64,000 nucleotides of DNA. It comes from Niabella soli DSM 19437. Lineage in GTDB: Bacteria > Bacteroidota > Bacteroidia > Chitinophagales > Chitinophagaceae. The stretch spans positions 1,488,001-1,552,000 of the forward strand of contig NZ_CP007035.1 in NCBI RefSeq assembly GCF_000243115.2, read 5' to 3'. How positions within the stretch are numbered: position 1 is the stretch's first letter; each line of letters opens with the position of its first letter. A program made the position numbers and the translations under genes. A model generated the notes under the pieces. It was not told the origin of the DNA. It saw only the letters and a list, made by a program, of their open reading frames with translations, and did no database searches. This document shows positions 55,207 through 63,638 of the stretch, one piece after another.

Positions 55207-56451
55207 ATGATCACAGCAGTTGAAACAAATACCGTATTGGATATTGCGGCCATCCGCAACGGTTTCCCCATTCTGAACAGAAAGATAAAGGGGCATCCGT
55301 TGGTGTACCTCGACAATGCAGCCACTTCTCAAAAACCGCAGGTAGTGATTGACGCGTTGGTACATTACTATACCCAATTGAACGCCAATGTGCATCGCGG
55401 CATTCATACCCTTGCAGAGGAAGCCACTGCTGCATTTGAAGCCACAAGGGATGCCTTGCAGCAATTCATCAACGCTAAATACCGGGAAGAGATCATTTAT
55501 ACCAGAGGCACTACTGAAGGTATAAACCTGGTGGCCTATACCTGGGGACGTAGCAATTTGAATGAGGGCGATGAAGTGATCATTTCCGGCATGGAGCACC
55601 ACTCTAATATTGTTCCCTGGCAGATCGTATGTGAAGAAAAAAAAGCGGTATTGAAAGTTATCCCGGTTACCGAATCGGGAGAACTGGAGATGGAAACCTT
55701 TTATCAATTGCTTTCCGGCAGAACAAAGATCGTATCCGTAGTGCAGGTGTCCAACGCTTTGGGCACTATCAACCCCGTTAAAGAGATCATTGACGCGGCC
55801 CATCAAAAAGGCGCGGTTGTTTTAGTGGATGGCGCGCAGTCTTCCCTCCATTTGGATATTGATGTGCAGGCGCTCGACTGCGATTTTTTTGCACTTTCCG
55901 CGCATAAAATGCTGGGGCCAACCGGCGCGGGTGCGCTGTATGGCAAGAAACAGCTGCTGGAAGCCATGCCCGTCTTTAACGGGGGTGGTGAAATGATCAA
56001 GGAAGTTACTTTTGAGAGAACAACTTATAATGAACTTCCTTATAAATTTGAAGCAGGCACGCCCAATATTGCCGACTTCGTGGCATTCAAACCGGCGATC
56101 GAATACATCAATACACTGGGCAAAAAAAATATGCGGGTGCATGAAGATGCCCTACTCCGCTATGCTACAGACAAAATAAAAGAAATTGATGGCATCCGGA
56201 TTATTGGCGAAGCGAAAGAAAAAGCCAGTGTACTTTCCTTTGTGATCGATAGGGTGCATCCGCAGGATATAGGTATTTTACTGGACAACAAAGGTATTGC
56301 GGTACGCACCGGGCATCATTGCGCGGAGCCGCTGATGAACCGTTTTTGCATCCCCGGAACCATCCGTGCTTCCTTTGCAGTTTATAACACCATGGAAGAA
56401 ATCGATCAGTTGGCGGAAGGATTAAAAAAGGCGATCGGACTATTAAGGTAA
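55207..56451 (+). CDS. sufS: Cysteine desulfurase SufS
   Basis: This 414-residue PLP enzyme has YLDNAATSQKPQ, GTTEGINLVAYTWG, EHHSNIVPWQ and SAHKMLGPTGAGALYG, whose Lys carries PLP. The active Cys is in RTGHHCAEPLMNRF, the group II (SufS) form. It takes sulfur from cysteine as a persulfide for SufE. The 158-base spacer before it is unusually long. Confidence 0.96.
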   Translation: MITAVETNTVLDIAAIRNGFPILNRKIKGHPLVYLDNAATSQKPQVVIDALVHYYTQLNANVHRGIHTLAEEATAAFEATRDALQQFINAKYREEIIYTRGTTEGINLVAYTWGRSNLNEGDEVIISGMEHHSNIVPWQIVCEEKKAVLKVIPVTESGELEMETFYQLLSGRTKIVSVVQVSNALGTINPVKEIIDAAHQKGAVVLVDGAQSSLHLDIDVQALDCDFFALSAHKMLGPTGAGALYGKKQLLEAMPVFNGGGEMIKEVTFERTTYNELPYKFEAGTPNIADFVAFKPAIEYINTLGKKNMRVHEDALLRYATDKIKEIDGIRIIGEAKEKASVLSFVIDRVHPQDIGILLDNKGIAVRTGHHCAEPLMNRFCIPGTIRASFAVYNTMEEIDQLAEGLKKAIGLLR

Positions 56452-56477
56452 AATCGCCAAAGGCGATAGAATAAAGA

Positions 56478-56498
56478 TGCGAGGCGAAACGCCTCGCA
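56478..56498. repeat. Perfect hairpin between sufS and sufE
   Basis: TGCGAGGCG-aaa-CGCCTCGCA is a perfect 9-bp stem with a 3-base loop, preceded by a smaller TCGCC-aaa-GGCGA. No T run follows, so it is more likely an mRNA-processing or stabilising element or a repeat than a terminator. Confidence 0.6.
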
Positions 56499-56541
56499 CA
56501 GCATCAAAAGGCGGATGCAGTACCGTATTAAACAAGTATAA

Positions 56542-56982
56542 ATGAGCGACGTCAAATCCATACCGGAAATAGAAGCAGAAATAGTAGAGGAGTTCTCGTT
56601 ATTCGACTCCTGGGATGACAAATATGAGTATATTATCGACCTGGGAAAGAAACTGCCGCCGCTGGATGACGCGTACAAAAAGGAGGAGTATAAAGTAAAA
56701 GGATGTCAATCTACCGTATGGCTGGCAGCCGATTACCAGGATGGTAAAGTCTCTTATAAAGCGGAAAGCGATGCCATTATCGTAAAAGGGCTCATTAGCA
56801 TGCTGATCCGTGTATTATCGAACCACACCCCTGATGAGATCCTGGCAGCAGACATGGACTTTATCAATAAGATCGGCATGACCAGTCACCTGGCCCAAAC
56901 CCGGTCGAATGGATTAAGGGCAATGGTGAAGCAGATGAAACATTATGCCCTCGCATTTAAAAGTTTGAAATTTGACGCTTGA
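56542..56982 (+). CDS. sufE: Sulfur-acceptor protein SufE
   Basis: This 146-residue protein has IVEEFSLFDSWDDKYEYIIDLGKKLP and KVKGCQSTVWL, with the persulfide-accepting Cys55. IVKGLISMLIRVLSNHTPDEIL closes the fold. It relays sulfur from SufS to the SufBCD scaffold. A second SufE-family gene starts at 63639. Confidence 0.96.
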   Translation: MSDVKSIPEIEAEIVEEFSLFDSWDDKYEYIIDLGKKLPPLDDAYKKEEYKVKGCQSTVWLAADYQDGKVSYKAESDAIIVKGLISMLIRVLSNHTPDEILAADMDFINKIGMTSHLAQTRSNGLRAMVKQMKHYALAFKSLKFDA

Positions 56983-57104
56983 TTTTGGATGCATAATGCT
57001 GAACGCATAACGCTCAATGCGGTAATAGGTAATAGTCAATGGTTCATTGTTCATAGCGAAAGATTGAACCATGAACTAAAAACTAATAACTAAAAATTTA
57101 CACA

Positions 57105-57416
57105 ATGGAACCCGATACAATTGAAGAAAAAGTAATTAAGGAGCTACAAACGGTGTTTGATCCGGAGCTGCCTGTAAATATTTATGAGCTGGGACTGATC
57201 TATAAAGTAGAAGTGCTGAACGATAATTATGTAAAAATATTAATGACACTTACGGCTCCCTCCTGCCCCGCGGCGCAGTCGCTCCCCGTGGAAGTAGATC
57301 AGAAGATCCGCGCCATTGAAGGGGTAAGCGATGTGGACGTGACCATAACCTGGGATCCCGCATGGAACAAGAGCATGATGAGTGAGGCAGCCCAGTTGGA
57401 GCTTGGATTCTTATAG
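57105..57416 (+). CDS. SufT-like MIP18-family (DUF59) Fe-S assembly protein
   Basis: This 103-residue protein is a single DUF59 domain: KVIKELQTVFDPELPVNIYELGLIYKV, then MTLTAPSCPAAQSLPVEVDQKI (the DPELP and SCP motifs) and VTITWDPAWNKSMMSEAAQLELGFL. Such proteins assist Fe-S cluster maturation or transfer in SUF operons. The 122-base spacer before it contains repeated TTCATTG/GAACCAT words. Confidence 0.93.
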   Translation: MEPDTIEEKVIKELQTVFDPELPVNIYELGLIYKVEVLNDNYVKILMTLTAPSCPAAQSLPVEVDQKIRAIEGVSDVDVTITWDPAWNKSMMSEAAQLELGFL

Positions 57417-57467
57417 TTTTTCATTGCTGTCCTCATACGTAAACGTTAAACGACAAACCTCAAAAAA

Positions 57468-57935
57468 ATGAAGATTACCGCACAGGAAGAATATGGTTTA
57501 CGAATGCTTATCCGCATCGCGTCCTGCAAAGAGGAAGACGGATTAAGTATTCCGCAATTGAGCGAAGCAGAAGGGCTTTCTACCCATTATGTGGCCAAGA
57601 TCGCCCGGGTGCTTAGAATGGCCCGTTTTATCCGCAGCACTCCCGGCAATAAAGGTGGCTATATCCTGGCACGCCTGCCGGAAGAAATCGTAATTAAAGA
57701 AGTGCTGGATATCCTGGGAGGAGTACTGTTTGATACCAGTTTTTGCGGCGCCCATAAGGGAAATATGCGGTTTTGCACCAATTCCGTCGACTGTTCCGCC
57801 CGCTCTTTATGGCAAATCCTCCAACTAACCATAGATAAGTTATTGGTACAGATCACTTTAAAAGACCTGATCGGCCGCGAAGAAGAATCTTCTCAAAAGT
57901 TTAATATGCTGGTGCGGCAAAACCCCGTCTTATAA
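57468..57935 (+). CDS. Rrf2-family regulator with three conserved Cys
   Basis: This 155-residue protein has a winged helix (EEYGLRMLIRIASC, LSTHYVAKIARVLRMARFI, NKGGYILARL) and then Cys93, Cys103 and Cys109 in a C-x9-C-x5-C pattern (SFCGAHKGNMRFC, SVDC). IscR and SufR-type members hold an Fe-S cluster at such Cys. It ends the suf operon, so feedback control of suf by cluster supply is likely (inference). The first spacing (9) differs from the C-x5-C of IscR. Confidence 0.9.
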   Translation: MKITAQEEYGLRMLIRIASCKEEDGLSIPQLSEAEGLSTHYVAKIARVLRMARFIRSTPGNKGGYILARLPEEIVIKEVLDILGGVLFDTSFCGAHKGNMRFCTNSVDCSARSLWQILQLTIDKLLVQITLKDLIGREEESSQKFNMLVRQNPVL

Positions 57936-58082
57936 TCTTTTTTCTGATTTTTTATACTTTAATTTATAGTTATTTGATTGACAAGGTTTTAATTTTATAA
58001 TTTTTTTTATCGGTCCGGGTTACCTTTTGTTCATTGCCGTATTAATATCAAATTATAATTTTAAAATTTTAAAAAACAAACA

Positions 58083-58295
58083 ATGAAAAAATTATTTGCA
58101 ATTGCATTGATCGCGGTTTCTTTCGCAGCTTGTAACAGTGGTGAAAACAAAACAGAAACTACTACTGCAGATTCTTCTGCTACTACAACTACAGCAGCTC
58201 CTGAAACTACACCAGCTCCTGCAGTAGATTCTACTAAGAAAGATTCTACAACTACAGCTCCTGCTGCTGCTGATACTACTAAAAAAGCAAAGTAA
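58083..58295 (+). CDS. Small low-complexity lipoprotein
   Basis: This 70-residue protein has a clear SPII signal (MKKLFAIALIAVSFAACNSGE). The mature part is almost entirely Thr, Ala, Pro, Ser, Asp and Lys, so it should be extended and flexible. It resembles the short spacer lipoproteins of Bacteroidota. A strong terminator follows, so the gene is likely expressed alone. No function known. Confidence 0.8.
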   Translation: MKKLFAIALIAVSFAACNSGENKTETTTADSSATTTTAAPETTPAPAVDSTKKDSTTTAPAAADTTKKAK

Positions 58296-58330
58296 TTTAG
58301 TTAGAAGCTTATAGCAAAAAGTTTAAATGA

Positions 58331-58358
58331 CCGGCTGAAATTATTCAGCCGGTTTTAT
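58331..58358 (+). terminator. Rho-independent terminator after the small lipoprotein gene
   Basis: CCGGCTGAA-atta-TTCAGCCGG forms a perfect 9-bp stem (58331-58352), followed by TTTTATTTT. Confidence 0.88.
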
Positions 58359-58447
58359 TTTATCTCCCAATTACCGAAACCACATAAGGTTTTTTGAGTA
58401 CCTTTAGTTAAAGCCACAAACTTTAATCTATTCTGTAACCGGGCCTT

Positions 58448-60442
58448 ATGCGCAAACACATTCTAACGTTAATTGGTGCCTGTTTTTTTTATTGCGTCTT
58501 ACCGGCGCAATCGGTTATGTTTCCCGGCAGGTATTCAGACAGCCTGCAACGTTTAGCCCTGTTTTCAAAAAATGACAGCATCCGTGCCGTCAACTACTTT
58601 CTCCTTTCAGAATATTTCAGCTATTCGGACACCGCCCGTTCTAAATGGTATTTACGGGAAGGAGAACGGTTTGCAAAGAATAACCCTTACCTGCAGGCAC
58701 TTAATGATTATTATACAGGCTTTTTTCTTTATGATATCGACCGGCAGGCAGCCGCAGCAAAATTCCTGCAAGCGGAACGGGAATTTGAAAAACTACCCAA
58801 TAGGGAATCCATAAAATTTGCAGCAAAATCCTGGAGAAGCTATGGTACCTTGTTGCAATATAAAGATAATGACCTGGGAATGCTGGATGCGCTGCTGAAC
58901 AAAGCCTTACCCCTCGCCCAAAAAGCAAATGATACCACGTTTATAGGCTCGCTTTATCATGACATTGGAATGATCTTTATGAATCAGAAAATGTACAAAA
59001 AAGCTGAAGAGTTCTATGCCAGGGCGATGGAACGCCTGGAGCTTAAGCAGGATAACCTGGAAGTGCTGATTTACGCATTAGACAACCGGGGGTTGAATTA
59101 CTGCTATATGGACAGCCTGAATAAAGCGTCTTTGATTGTAAAAAGAGTAGAGTCGATCCTAAAAAACTATGCCCGTTCGGAATATAACCTGGATTTTCTT
59201 TTTACAAAAGGCGTTTACCTCCGAAGTGCAGGAAGATACCGTGAATCTATCCAGGCACTTCAACACGGAATAAACCTGGCCGATTCATTGCATACTATAC
59301 CGCAAAAATTTAATCTGCTGATGGAGCTTCAGAACACCTATATGGCCATAAAGGACTATCAGGCTTCCCTGCAGATATTACAAAATGCTGTAAAAACAGA
59401 TCAATACCATTATCTGGACGACCGGGTGGAGCTCGCCAAAAAAATGATGGAAACCTATGAACAGCTCCATAATATTCCAAACGCCTATAAATGGATGAAG
59501 ACCTATGTAAAACTACAGGACTCCGTTCATGCGCGGGATCTGAAGAACAGCATGTTTAGCCTGGAAACACGGTTCCGGGTATCCGAAAAAGAAAAACAGA
59601 TCGCTTTATTACAGGCTGCAAACAAGGAAACCGCGCTGAAAGCCAAGAACTCAAGACTGAGCAACATCGTCCTTATGATTTTGTGTATGGTTATTTTGCT
59701 CATTTTTATGTTCTTTATCATCACCTACCGCACCGGGCGAAAGCTGGCCTTACAAAAGGAAATGAATTTTCAGCAACAATTGAAAGAAATGGAACAACGG
59801 CAGCAGATTGTTGTAACAGAAGCATTATTGGAAGGGGAAGAAAGGGAAAGAAGGCGTATTGCAAGAGACCTGCACGATGGCCTGGGAGGAATGCTTGCAG
59901 GCATTAAAATAAAACTATCCAGCTATTCCAGGCAACGGGTTGCCGCTACGCCTAAAGAGCAAACAGAACTGGAACATATCACCGGGCAACTGGACAATTC
60001 CGTTACAGAACTGCGGCGCATTGCCCGGAACATGATGCCCGAAAGCCTGATCCGCTTTGGCCTGCAGACTGCATTAAAAGAATTATGTGAATCGATGCTA
60101 TCGCGTGATATTGGGATCAATTTCATCGCTCTTGACATAAACGATCAGATGGATCTTTCCAAGCAGGTAGTCATTTACCGCATCATACAGGAAGCGCTGG
60201 CGAATGCCATCCGCCACTCCAAAGCGCGGCATATAATGGTGCAGTGCAGCCAAAACAACGACCGGTTTTATATTACCATAGAAGATGATGGTGTTGGGTT
60301 CGACAAAACCACGCTGCCCGGCAAAGGAAACGGATTAACCAATATTGAAAACAGGGTAAAGTATCTCAACGGGACAATGGATGTAATTTCCGGTCCTAAT
60401 GAGGGAACCACCATAAACATGGAACTGAATGTTGCCGCATAA
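58448..60442 (+). CDS. TPR-containing sensor histidine kinase (HisKA_3)
   Basis: This 664-residue protein has a signal peptide (KHILTLIGACFFYCVLPAQ) and TPR-like repeats (about 70-350; GSLYHDIGMIFMNQKMYKKAEEFYARAMER). One TM helix follows (about 406-426), then a coiled coil and RRIARDLHDGLGGMLAGIKIKLSSY with phospho-acceptor His476. The HATPase part has RIIQEALANAIRHSKARH and EDDGVGFDKTTLPGKGNGLTNIENR. Its gene overlaps the response regulator gene by 14 bases, so they are a translationally coupled two-component pair. The signal sensed is unknown. Confidence 0.94.
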   Translation: MRKHILTLIGACFFYCVLPAQSVMFPGRYSDSLQRLALFSKNDSIRAVNYFLLSEYFSYSDTARSKWYLREGERFAKNNPYLQALNDYYTGFFLYDIDRQAAAAKFLQAEREFEKLPNRESIKFAAKSWRSYGTLLQYKDNDLGMLDALLNKALPLAQKANDTTFIGSLYHDIGMIFMNQKMYKKAEEFYARAMERLELKQDNLEVLIYALDNRGLNYCYMDSLNKASLIVKRVESILKNYARSEYNLDFLFTKGVYLRSAGRYRESIQALQHGINLADSLHTIPQKFNLLMELQNTYMAIKDYQASLQILQNAVKTDQYHYLDDRVELAKKMMETYEQLHNIPNAYKWMKTYVKLQDSVHARDLKNSMFSLETRFRVSEKEKQIALLQAANKETALKAKNSRLSNIVLMILCMVILLIFMFFIITYRTGRKLALQKEMNFQQQLKEMEQRQQIVVTEALLEGEERERRRIARDLHDGLGGMLAGIKIKLSSYSRQRVAATPKEQTELEHITGQLDNSVTELRRIARNMMPESLIRFGLQTALKELCESMLSRDIGINFIALDINDQMDLSKQVVIYRIIQEALANAIRHSKARHIMVQCSQNNDRFYITIEDDGVGFDKTTLPGKGNGLTNIENRVKYLNGTMDVISGPNEGTTINMELNVAA

Positions 60443-61067
60443 CAGACAACTGACGCTCGCCATTGTGGATGACCATCCCATCGTGATTGAAGGGTTGAAA
60501 AACCTGCTGGTTTCAGAAGAGCATTTTACGATCATGAGTTTCACAACCGGAAAGGAGGTGCTTGCCTACCTGAAAACAGATGTTGTGGCCATTTTACTAT
60601 TGGACATTGCCCTTCCGGACATGAGCGGCCTGGAGCTCTGCAAAGAGATAAAAAAGAAAAACCCCGATACGGTAGTGCTTGCGATAAGTAACCAGGCAGA
60701 ACGAAGCATTATCATACAAATGCTTCAAAATGGCGCCAGTGGCTATTTATTAAAAAACGCATCGGCAGATGAGTTGCTCGATTGTATAGATAGAGGAATG
60801 AAAGGCGAGCAGGCGCTAAGCAGCGAAGTTAAAAAGATCCTGGCGCAGCCTTCGCCCAACCACTGGGAGGGTATTCCCTCTTTAACAAAAAGAGAAAAAG
60901 AAATCCTGCGGTTAATTGCCGAAGGATTTTCCAGTACCGATATTGCCGATAAATTATTTCTTAGTCAACTCACGGTGGAAACCCATCGCCGGAATATTAT
61001 CCAGAAATTTCAAACCACCAATATGTTCTCTGTTATTAAGCTGGCTATGGAACACAGGATAATTTAA
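60429..61067 (+). CDS. LuxR/NarL-family response regulator
   Basis: This 212-residue protein has a receiver domain (AIVDDHPIVIEGLKNLL) with phospho-acceptor Asp59 in LLLDIALPDMSGLEL. A LuxR HTH (LTKREKEILRLIAEGFSSTDIADKLFLSQLTVETHRRNIIQKF) follows. The receiver pairs with the upstream kinase. Its stop codon overlaps that of the convergent epimerase gene. Confidence 0.95.
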   Translation: MLPHNRQLTLAIVDDHPIVIEGLKNLLVSEEHFTIMSFTTGKEVLAYLKTDVVAILLLDIALPDMSGLELCKEIKKKNPDTVVLAISNQAERSIIIQMLQNGASGYLLKNASADELLDCIDRGMKGEQALSSEVKKILAQPSPNHWEGIPSLTKREKEILRLIAEGFSSTDIADKLFLSQLTVETHRRNIIQKFQTTNMFSVIKLAMEHRII

Positions 61068-61996
61068 GCGGGAACTAAAGTATCCGCCAGCACCTGATCA
61101 ATTCCCGCTGCGTAAGAGGTTGGCGTAAATGAAAAAGCGCGATTGAATTTGGAACTGTCAAAAAAATAATCGCGGTCATTTTGATATTGCATCTCTCCCA
61201 ACTCTTTTATCTGCTTCGAGAACAGGCCTGCCAGCGCCAGCAAAAAGGGCGTCAATATAAAATAGCGCGGCTTTACGTGCATTTTTGTTGCAACCAATGC
61301 AATAAATTGTTTCCCGGTCAGGCGTTCTGCCAATGTGGGCAGGTGCCATACCTGGCCGTAAGCGCTGTCCGTATTGCCCAATAACGCAGTGGCTTTTGCG
61401 GCATCCGGTGTAAACGTAAAAGAGTGGATCTTATCAATGCGGGACTGCCAGTTGGCCCTTTTTCCTTTCCTGTAATTATCAATAAGCAGCAGATTCAAAA
61501 AGCCGTTCTTCGCCCCCGGCCCATAAAAATCGGCACTGCGTGCGATCAGCGCTTTTAATCCTTTTGTCTGCATCGCCTCCCGGATCAGCTCTATCAAATG
61601 CGCTCTTATCCTCCCCTTTTTTGAAGGCGGGGCTATGGCACTTTCTTCCGTCATATGCGAAATGGCATCTTTTGAATACAGATATACGTTATCGAAAAAT
61701 ACCAGCTTGCAGTTTTGCTGGATGCAGGCATTAATCGTGTTTTCCATAATCACCGGCCATTGCTTTTTCCAAACAGCACGGTCATAAGGCAACCCCATCA
61801 CAAGATAGGCCACCCCGGCGTTACGCACCGCATTGCTGACGGCACCCGCATCCATCAGGTTGGCTGAAAAGAGCTCGTCATCCGGATTCACCGGCTGTGG
61901 GTTACGCGCAACAAGCCGTATCTTATCTGTGTAATTTTTCAGATCCCTGGCCAACAGCCTGCCGATATCTCCGCCTGCTCCAAGAATTACATGCAT
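61064..61996 (-). CDS. NAD(P)-dependent epimerase/dehydratase-like protein
   Basis: This 310-residue protein has the Rossmann motif HVILGAGGDIGRLLARDL and follows the atypical short-chain dehydrogenase pattern (YLVMGLPYD, LVFFDNVYLYS, ARSADFYGPG). The catalytic YxxxK is not plainly seen, so activity is uncertain. It runs 3' end to 3' end with the response regulator and lies 6 bases past the serC stop on the same strand. Confidence 0.85.
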   Translation of the reverse strand: MHVILGAGGDIGRLLARDLKNYTDKIRLVARNPQPVNPDDELFSANLMDAGAVSNAVRNAGVAYLVMGLPYDRAVWKKQWPVIMENTINACIQQNCKLVFFDNVYLYSKDAISHMTEESAIAPPSKKGRIRAHLIELIREAMQTKGLKALIARSADFYGPGAKNGFLNLLLIDNYRKGKRANWQSRIDKIHSFTFTPDAAKATALLGNTDSAYGQVWHLPTLAERLTGKQFIALVATKMHVKPRYFILTPFLLALAGLFSKQIKELGEMQYQNDRDYFFDSSKFNRAFSFTPTSYAAGIDQVLADTLVPA

Positions 61997-62002
61997 GTTT
62001 TT

Positions 62003-63085
62003 TTATTTATTTGCCTGTTCAAACTGCTTCATAAAATCGACCAGCTTTTGCACGGTTAACAAAGGCATGGCATTGTAGATACTGGCACGCATCCCCCCGG
62101 TTGTTCTATGTCCTTTAAGATTCACAAAACCCTTAGCCGCTGCTTCCTTTAAAAATTGATCATCCAGTTGGTGGCCCTTTGTGATGAAAGGTACATTCAT
62201 AATAGAACGATCTTCTTTGGCCGCGGTGCCACTAAATAATTCAGAATTATCTAAATACTCATATAAGGCATTGGCTTTATCAATATTCACTTTAGCAATA
62301 GCTTCCACCCCGCCCTGTTCTTTCAACCACTCATACACCAGCTTGCACAGGTAAATACCATAAGTGGGTGGTGTATTAAACATAGAACCATTATCTGCAT
62401 GGTTTTTATAGTTCATCATAGCCGGAGTAAAATCAATCGCATTACCCAACAGTTCTTCTTTTACGATCACCACACATACGCCTGCCGGCCCCATATTTTT
62501 TTGTGCCCCCGCATAGATCAAGCCGAAATTTGTTACATCATAATACTTAGATAAAATATCCGAAGACATATCGCCCACCAGGGGTACCTTACCGGTATTA
62601 GGCAGTTCATTAAAGCGGGTACCGTAAATGGTGTTATTAGTGGTGATATGAAAATAGTCCGCTCCCAGATCAAATTTTGATTGATCCAGTTTGGGAATAT
62701 AGCTAAAGGTTTTGTCGGCAGAACTGGCCACCACATTCACTTTCCCATACCGCCCTGCTTCTTTAATTGCCTTTGTTGACCATACGCCGGTATCAACATA
62801 ATCAGCTTTATTATTCCGGTTCATCAGGTTAAGCGGCACCATTGCAAACTGGCTGGTGGCGCCTCCCTGCAGGAACAATACTTTATAGTTATCGGGTACC
62901 TGCATCAGTTCCCGTAATAATTGTTCAGCAGATTCAATAATGGCCATATAATCTTTTGATCGATGGCTCATTTCCATTACCGACATCCCGGTGTTATCGT
63001 AATTGAGCAACTCTTTTTGTGCTTTTGCTAATACTGCTTCAGGTAACGCGCCCGGTCCGGCTGAAAAATTATACACTCTTTCCAT
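62003..63085 (-). CDS. serC: Phosphoserine aminotransferase SerC
   Basis: This 360-residue PLP enzyme starts VYNFSAGPGALPEAVLAKAQ. LFLQGGATSQFAMVPLNLM, VGDMSSDILSKYYDV and YAGAQKNMGPAGVCVV are conserved, with the PLP Lys in the last. GHRTTGGMRASIYNAMPL binds the substrate phosphate. It makes phosphoserine from 3-phosphohydroxypyruvate in serine biosynthesis. serA is not adjacent in the window; the next gene downstream, 6 bases away, is an epimerase-like gene. Confidence 0.96.
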   Translation of the reverse strand: MERVYNFSAGPGALPEAVLAKAQKELLNYDNTGMSVMEMSHRSKDYMAIIESAEQLLRELMQVPDNYKVLFLQGGATSQFAMVPLNLMNRNNKADYVDTGVWSTKAIKEAGRYGKVNVVASSADKTFSYIPKLDQSKFDLGADYFHITTNNTIYGTRFNELPNTGKVPLVGDMSSDILSKYYDVTNFGLIYAGAQKNMGPAGVCVVIVKEELLGNAIDFTPAMMNYKNHADNGSMFNTPPTYGIYLCKLVYEWLKEQGGVEAIAKVNIDKANALYEYLDNSELFSGTAAKEDRSIMNVPFITKGHQLDDQFLKEAAAKGFVNLKGHRTTGGMRASIYNAMPLLTVQKLVDFMKQFEQANK

Positions 63086-63213
63086 TCCAAAACTGATTTA
63101 AATGAGGTGCAAAATTACTAAGAACCCGGCACCTGCGGGAATGGTTTTATCAATTTCTAATATCAGCACATTCTATTGAAAATTATTCAATAAAGACCTT
63201 GTTTCTTCTATTT

Positions 63214-63459
63214 TTAACAGGAACAATCCGTTTTAAAGACCCCGTTTACGGCCACGATCTTTGCCACATTGATGGGGGCACCTTCATCCAATACCAGGTA
63301 GTTTCCCCCATTACTGTTTACTATTTCCGAAATAATGCCTTCGGCCCGCTCCCATCCGTTATCATCTATAATTATGGATACTTTTTGCTGCCGCTCTTTT
63401 TCCGCTTTTAATAGCTCCAGAAAACTGTCTGAAGCATCTATAGTACATTTATAATCCAT
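63214..63459 (-). CDS. Small conserved-looking protein of unknown function
   Basis: This 81-residue protein, starting at ATG 63459, has an alpha-beta pattern (MDYKCTIDASDSFLELLKAEKERQQKVSIIIDDNGWERAEGIISEIV) and a C-terminal Cys cluster (KTDCSC). It resembles the Rof-like small beta folds only loosely. No function assigned. It is monocistronic between serC and the second SufE-family gene. Confidence 0.65.
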   Translation of the reverse strand: MDYKCTIDASDSFLELLKAEKERQQKVSIIIDDNGWERAEGIISEIVNSNGGNYLVLDEGAPINVAKIVAVNGVFKTDCSC

Positions 63460-63638
63460 TGTTTATTTATTTTACTGCAAAGTTATTACAAATAAAAAAT
63501 AATCCATATTCATCAAGGGGCCAGTAATGCACATCAGGGTGTCAATAAAATTGTCTGCACCGGTATACTATTTTACGGGTATTCAGCGTTTTTAGTGTAT
63601 CTATTTACATTTCACTCACACTTTTAAATCGTACTACC

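Noticed and set aside
56478-56498. The hairpin between sufS and sufE as a terminator
   Set aside because: The stem is perfect but is not followed by a T run, and sufE and the rest of the operon lie downstream.
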